A stretch of DNA of 64,000 nucleotides from Pseudooceanicola sediminis (GTDB lineage: Bacteria > Pseudomonadota > Alphaproteobacteria > Rhodobacterales > Rhodobacteraceae): contig NZ_QWJJ01000001.1 in the NCBI RefSeq assembly GCF_003575965.1, positions 248,001 to 312,000 of the forward strand. Direction: 5' to 3'. Positions 60,087-64,000 of the stretch are shown here, piece by piece. Below the pieces are notes generated by a model. The model was not told the DNA's origin and did no database searches. It was given only the letters and a program-made list of their open reading frames with translations. The translations under genes and the position numbers were made by a program. Positions within the stretch are counted from its first letter, which is position 1, and each line of letters starts with the position of its first letter.

Positions 60087-61253
60087 TCAGATGCGGCGCA
60101 GACAGGCAAGAAAGAAACCATCGCCCCCATCAAGCGGTGTCAGGCGTCGCGTCGTCTCGACCTGCCACCCCGGATTGCGCGCAAGGAACGCCGCGATCTG
60201 GTCGCCGTTTTCCGCCTCGAACAGAGAACATGTCGCATAGGCCAACAGGCCCCCCGCCGCCACAAGCGATGCCGCCTCGTCCAGGATCTGCGCCTGTATG
60301 CCCAGCAGTTGCTCAAGGCGGTCCTCGGTCAGCCGCCATTTTCCTTCGGGCGCGCGCCGCCAGGCACCGCTGCCGGAACAGGGCACGTCGCACAGCACGA
60401 CATCGAAAGGGGCCAGCCCCGCCAGCTCGCCCCGCTCGGCCAGGTGAACATCGATCCCGGCGCGGCGGGCCCGCACAGGCAGATCCCGCATCCGTTCGGG
60501 CGCCACGTCATGCGCTGTCAGGTGCAGCGTGGCCCGCGCCCCAAGCGCCAGCGTCTTGCCACCGCCCCCGGCGCAGTAATCCAGCACGCTGTGCCCGTCC
60601 TGCACCGGTATCGCGGCACAGATGGCCTGGCTGGCCGCGTCCTGCATCTCGAACCGTCCTTCGCCAAAGGCGATGGTCGACGCCAGGCGACGGGCGCCTT
60701 CCGTGACCTCAAGCGCCGTTGCCACCAGCGGGCCCGGCGTGGTCAGAATGCCTTCCGCCGCCAGTTCGCGCGCCAAGGCATCGGCACTGATCAGGCTGGT
60801 ATTGACGCGGATATAGACCGGGGCCCGGTGGCGCAGAACCTCGGCCACGGCGGCGGCCTCGTCTGCCAGTGCACGTGTCAGATGCGGCCAGAGCCACTCC
60901 GGCATATCGCCCGCCTCGGCGTCGCTTACGGGGGGCTGGCCCGCGGCGCGCTCGGCGTCGCTTAGCGCGGCGGCACCGTGGCCTTCGCCGGTAAAGATCG
61001 TCTCCGGGTCTGTTTCCGTGCTCCGGGCCATGCCGATCATCAGCCCGCGCCCTGTCATCGCACCGCCAAGGGCGGCAAAGCTGCGCAGGCAACGCAGGGC
61101 ATCAAAGACATGGTCCCGCACCGCCGCGCGATCCTTTGACCCGGCAAAGCGCGACCGGCGCGCCCAACTGGTCAGCACCTTTTCCGCCGCCGCGCCCTCC
61201 AGAACCTCGTCCAGCAGTTCCGCCGCCGTGGCGATACGTGCCGCCGGGGTCAT
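60087..61253 (-). CDS. RsmB/NOP-type RNA (cytosine-5) methyltransferase
   Basis: SAM-dependent enzyme forming m5C in rRNA or tRNA. The 388-residue protein has a helical N-terminal region, the SAM-binding LDYCAGGGGKTLAL (motif I), CDVPCSGSGAWRR with the Pro-Cys catalytic pair (motif IV) and YATCSLFEAEN with the second conserved cysteine (motif VI). The exact target is unknown; RsmB itself modifies 16S C967. Its start overlaps the preceding gene's stop by 4 nt. Confidence 0.93.
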   Translation of the reverse strand: MTPAARIATAAELLDEVLEGAAAEKVLTSWARRSRFAGSKDRAAVRDHVFDALRCLRSFAALGGAMTGRGLMIGMARSTETDPETIFTGEGHGAAALSDAERAAGQPPVSDAEAGDMPEWLWPHLTRALADEAAAVAEVLRHRAPVYIRVNTSLISADALARELAAEGILTTPGPLVATALEVTEGARRLASTIAFGEGRFEMQDAASQAICAAIPVQDGHSVLDYCAGGGGKTLALGARATLHLTAHDVAPERMRDLPVRARRAGIDVHLAERGELAGLAPFDVVLCDVPCSGSGAWRRAPEGKWRLTEDRLEQLLGIQAQILDEAASLVAAGGLLAYATCSLFEAENGDQIAAFLARNPGWQVETTRRLTPLDGGDGFFLACLRRI

Positions 61254-62653
61254 TGCACAGCCCCGAACAGCTTGCCGGGGTTCAGGATCTGGCGTGGATC
61301 CAGCGCCAGCTTGATCGCGCGCATCACGTCCAGCGACGCACCTGCCTCGGCGGCCAGAGCAGCCATCTTGCCCTGCCCGATACCATGTTCCCCGGTACAG
61401 GTGCCCCCCGCGTCCTGCGCCCGCTGCGTAATGCCTTTCAAAAACGCCGAAACCTTCTCAGCCTCTGCCGTGTCCTCGGGGTCGGTCATCAGCACCACAT
61501 GAAAGTTCCCGTCGCCGACATGCCCGAGGATGGTGCCGATCAGCGCCTTTTCCACCAGGTCGGCCTGCGCCGCCGCGATGTTTTCGGCCAGCGCCGAAAT
61601 CGGGACGCAGGCATCACTGACCAGCCCCTTGCATCCCGGTCGCAGCGCCAGCGCCGCCCAGTAACTGTCATGGCGCGCCTGCCACAACCTGCTGCGGGTA
61701 TCGCGGTCCGATGACCAGTTGATTGCCGTCGCGCCATGTTCCTCTGCGATATCGGCAAAGGTCTGTGCGGCGTCACGGGCCGACGTGTCGCTGCCCGAGC
61801 ATTCAAAGAACAGGGTCGGCACCTCTGCCAGATCCAGCTTTGAATAGGCATTGCAGGCACGGATCTGAGCGGCATCCAGCAACTCGACCCGCCCGACCTC
61901 CAGCCCGACCTGAACCATCACGATCACGGCCGCACAGGCGCTGTCCAGGTCGGGGAACGCCGCGACACCGCCCAGAGTTTCCTCGGGGATGCCACGCAGG
62001 CGCAGCGTCACTTCGGTAATGATCCCCAGCGTCCCCTCGCTGCCGATCATCAGCCGCGTCAGATCATAGCCTGCCGCGCTCTTGGCCGCCCGAGATCCCG
62101 TGCGGATCACGGTTCCGTCCGCCAGAACCACCTCCAGCGCCAGAACATTCTCGGCCATCGTGCCATATCGCACCGCATTCGTCCCCGAGGCCCGCGTCGC
62201 GCACATGCCCCCGACCGAAGCATCGGCCCCCGGATCGATCGGAAACTGCAACCCTGTCGCCCGCAATTCGTGGTTCAGCGCCTTGCGCGTGATGCCGGGC
62301 TGGGTCACCGCCAGCAGATCCTCGGCGCGCACCTCCAGCAATTGGTTCATGCGGCTCATATCGACAGACACCCCCCCCAGCGGCGCATTCAACTGCCCCT
62401 CCAGCGATGATCCGGCGCCAAAGGCGATGACAGGTACGCCATGCTGCCAGCAGCAGCGCAGGATGGCCGAGACCTCCTGCGTGTCCAGCGGATAAACCAC
62501 CAGGTCAGGGGCCTGCGTTCCGCGCCCTGTCGCCGTATTCGCATGTTGCGCGCACAGCGCCGCCGACGTCTGAAGCCGGTCGCCCAAAAGGGCGCTCAAC
62601 GTCGCGCGCACCGCATCCAGCGAAGCCTCTGCAGGTTTCACGATCGCATTCAT
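61250..62653 (-). CDS. FAD-linked D-lactate dehydrogenase / glycolate oxidase GlcD-type
   Basis: A 467-residue flavoenzyme of the PCMH FAD-binding family. Visible are VIAFGAGSSLEGQLNAP (FAD diphosphate loop), DPGADASVGGMCATRASG, RLMIGSEGTLGIITEVTLRL, and the C-terminal CTGEHGIGQGKM and LDPRQILNPGKLF. It probably oxidises D-lactate or a related 2-hydroxy acid to the keto acid. The ATG at 62653 has a GGAGG ribosome binding site; two longer frames are possible but lack one. It overlaps the methyltransferase gene by 4 nt. Confidence 0.92.
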   Translation of the reverse strand: MNAIVKPAEASLDAVRATLSALLGDRLQTSAALCAQHANTATGRGTQAPDLVVYPLDTQEVSAILRCCWQHGVPVIAFGAGSSLEGQLNAPLGGVSVDMSRMNQLLEVRAEDLLAVTQPGITRKALNHELRATGLQFPIDPGADASVGGMCATRASGTNAVRYGTMAENVLALEVVLADGTVIRTGSRAAKSAAGYDLTRLMIGSEGTLGIITEVTLRLRGIPEETLGGVAAFPDLDSACAAVIVMVQVGLEVGRVELLDAAQIRACNAYSKLDLAEVPTLFFECSGSDTSARDAAQTFADIAEEHGATAINWSSDRDTRSRLWQARHDSYWAALALRPGCKGLVSDACVPISALAENIAAAQADLVEKALIGTILGHVGDGNFHVVLMTDPEDTAEAEKVSAFLKGITQRAQDAGGTCTGEHGIGQGKMAALAAEAGASLDVMRAIKLALDPRQILNPGKLFGAVQ

Positions 62654-63103
62654 GGCCAAAACCTCCGGCAAATTGGGAACCTGCCCCGCGCCGGGACGCC
62701 GCACCATCAACCGCGCCAACGACTCGTAACACTCCGCAGGGGAATGTCTTTTCCTACCCCCCACAGCCGATGCAGGCAAGGTGCGCACCACCGCGCGCCC
62801 CGCACCACTGATCGGCCGGCCATGCGGCGATCATCGGCCACGCCAAAGGAACCTGCACCGCATCACACCCCCTATATGAACCAGAGCAGTAAGGGGCCTG
62901 GCACCGGACCATCGGCACCATCACCGGTCCCGGAAATCCGCAGCACGGCAGAGATCTTCGCAAACATATCCACTGAACAACTCGCTGTCCCCAAGACCCT
63001 TGACCGGCCCCGTCAGAAGACCCTGCGCCACAACCTTAAATAGAACCACTCATCCGGGGGCAACATCCTGAAACCTAAAGAAAAACGTTAGATATGAAGT
63101 TCA

Positions 63104-63137
63104 AGATATTGAAATACCTGAATTCGATAGATATTGA
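63104..63137. repeat. Direct repeat AGATATTGA, 25-nt period
   Basis: Identical nonamers AGATATTGA begin at 63104 and 63129; a variant, AGATATGAA, begins at 63090. All lie in the AT-rich part of the gap. Confidence 0.45.
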
Positions 63138-63257
63138 CACCACTCCAGACTTTCGCACAGCGAGAGTGCGATACAACATTAATCCCTCGGTGTCCGGCAC
63201 GGCCATATGACAGAAATGAAACCTGTCCACCCCGCAAGGTGACAAGTCTCCCCAGAC

Positions 63258-63266
63258 TTATCCACA
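63258..63266 (+). promoter_or_regulatory. DnaA box TTATCCACA
   Basis: Perfect match to the high-affinity DnaA box consensus, 62 nt past the cysteine synthase stop. Confidence 0.5.
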
Positions 63267-63298
63267 GACTTTTACGTGCGCTTTCCATGACTTGCCAG

Positions 63299-63319
63299 CC
63301 CCGCGTGGATAACGCGGGG
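63299..63319 (-). other. Hairpin with a DnaA-box-like sequence in its loop
   Basis: CCCCGCG and CGCGGGG arms enclose TGGATAA. Read on the minus strand, 63304-63312 is TTATCCACG, one base from a DnaA box. It lies 10 nt after the cysteine synthase stop; it may also act as a terminator, but no T-tract follows. Confidence 0.45.
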
Positions 63320-63328
63320 CCGCTCGTC

Positions 63329-64000
63329 TCAGCTCATCTGGTACCCGGGGGTCGAGGTTGAAATGGCCAGTTCCTCGGCGTCCATCTCGGCGTCGATGGC
63401 CTCGAACAGCGGGGTGCTCATGTACCGTTCGCCGGTGTCGGGCAGCATTACCAGGATCACCGTTCCCGGCGGGGCCGTCTCGGCCATCTGCATCGCGACG
63501 GCAAAGGTGGATCCGCCTGAAATTCCGGTCAGGATCCCCTCTCGCGCCGCCAGTTTGCGCGCCCAGGCGATCCCGTCTTCGCCTGCCACGGGGACAAGCT
63601 CGTCAAACGTCCGCTGGTCCAGCGCCTCCTGCAACACCAACGGAATGAAATCCGGCGTCCAACCCTGAATGGGATGCGGTTGAAAGGCGCTGTGGCTCAC
63701 GGCCGGGGCGCCATCGGAATCGCGGTCCTGCGTCACGCCGCTGCCGACCAGGGGGGCGTTCGACGGCTCGCTCAGCACGATGCGTATCTCGGGGCGCTCC
63801 GCCTTCAGCCGACGCCCCAGGCCCGTGGCCGTCCCGCCGGTGCCGTATCCCGTGACCACGGCGTCCAGCCGGTGCCCCTCGAAGTCGCCCAGGATCTCGG
63901 CCGCCGTGGTATGTTCGTGAATGGTGGCGTTTGCCTCCGTCTCGAACTGGTGCGCCAGGAACCAGCCGTTCTTTTCCGCCAGCTCGACAGCCTTGCGATA
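63329..64000 (-). CDS. cysK: Cysteine synthase (PLP-dependent), 5' part outside window
   Basis: O-acetylserine sulfhydrylase family; forms cysteine from O-acetylserine and sulfide. The frame is open to the window edge, so 223 C-terminal residues are seen. They include HTTAAEILGDFEG, the phosphate-binding GYGTGGTATG glycine loop, the HPIQGWTPDFIP block characteristic of CysK, and GISGGSTFAVA. The PLP lysine and substrate loop lie outside. Cystathionine beta-synthase-like relatives are an alternative, but the C-terminal features fit CysK. Confidence 0.9.
   Translation of the reverse strand, partial: YRKAVELAEKNGWFLAHQFETEANATIHEHTTAAEILGDFEGHRLDAVVTGYGTGGTATGLGRRLKAERPEIRIVLSEPSNAPLVGSGVTQDRDSDGAPAVSHSAFQPHPIQGWTPDFIPLVLQEALDQRTFDELVPVAGEDGIAWARKLAAREGILTGISGGSTFAVAMQMAETAPPGTVILVMLPDTGERYMSTPLFEAIDAEMDAEELAISTSTPGYQMS

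Larger units (their letters stand above)
62654..63328. other. 675-nt non-coding gap with AT-rich core and DnaA boxes
   Basis: No supportable gene. The left half is the upstream region of the dehydrogenase gene. From about 63040 to 63180 the sequence is markedly AT-richer than its surroundings and holds repeated AGATATTGA, followed by two DnaA-box-like sequences and a hairpin near the cysteine synthase stop. Confidence 0.6.

Noticed and set aside
62876-63043. Short plus-strand frame of 55 codons in the gap before cysteine synthase
   Set aside because: No ribosome binding site, low-complexity Ser/Pro-rich product, and it overlaps the upstream region of the dehydrogenase gene.

Overview
The window looks like ordinary chromosome of a marine-type alphaproteobacterium of the Rhodobacterales (Roseobacter/Rhodobacter relatives). 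The reasons are high GC with strong third-position GC bias, a CckA-CtrA-SciP cell-cycle set, LpxI rather than LpxH in lipid A synthesis, an alphaproteobacterial LexA operator (GTTC-N7-GTTC) in front of recA, and an N-terminally extended ribosomal protein S9. Genus is not decidable by eye. I see no insertion sequence, prophage, CRISPR array, rRNA or tRNA gene.

Layout. 1-11.9 kb holds mostly single metabolic or transport genes on the + strand: the end of a nucleoside hydrolase, a GNAT enzyme, SelO, an EEP-family nuclease-like protein, an Na+/H+ antiporter, an EamA permease, a FadL-type porin, a P-loop protein next to metA, an alpha/beta hydrolase, and PPK2 overlapping a TetR regulator. 12-20.5 kb has two chemoreceptors (one membrane-bound, one soluble), rplM-rpsI, a PaaI-type thioesterase, trmFO-gluQ, hisI and an IscU-like protein. 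20.5-26.5 kb carries a 40-codon LexA-controlled membrane peptide, recG-ligA, and ctrA beside sciP. 26.5-41 kb has mnmA and then the large envelope operon read leftward: pyrH-frr-uppS-cdsA-dxr-rseP-bamA-ompH-fabZ-lpxA-lpxI-lpxB. miaA diverges from pyrH. 41.4-47.7 kb is a complete peptide-type ABC importer operon: binding protein, two permeases and a fused double ATPase. 47.7-64 kb contains a lytic transglycosylase, ssb, a BioF2-like acyltransferase, typA, alaS, recA, a sulfotransferase-like gene, cckA, an RsmB-type methyltransferase, a D-lactate dehydrogenase-type flavoenzyme and the 3' part of a cysteine synthase.

How it fits together. The histidine kinase CckA, the response regulator CtrA and the CtrA antagonist SciP are all here. 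Each has a TTAA-N7-TTAA-like site about 45-68 nt ahead of its start, and the cckA site is perfect. Similar or weaker sites at the same distance precede the sulfotransferase-like gene and both chemoreceptors. SOS control is visible at recA and, unexpectedly, at the 40-aa membrane peptide, which forms its own operator-to-terminator transcription unit. This last locus is the best candidate for something undescribed: it resembles in design the SOS-induced membrane micro-proteins such as SidA or TisB, but I recognise no sequence relationship to them.
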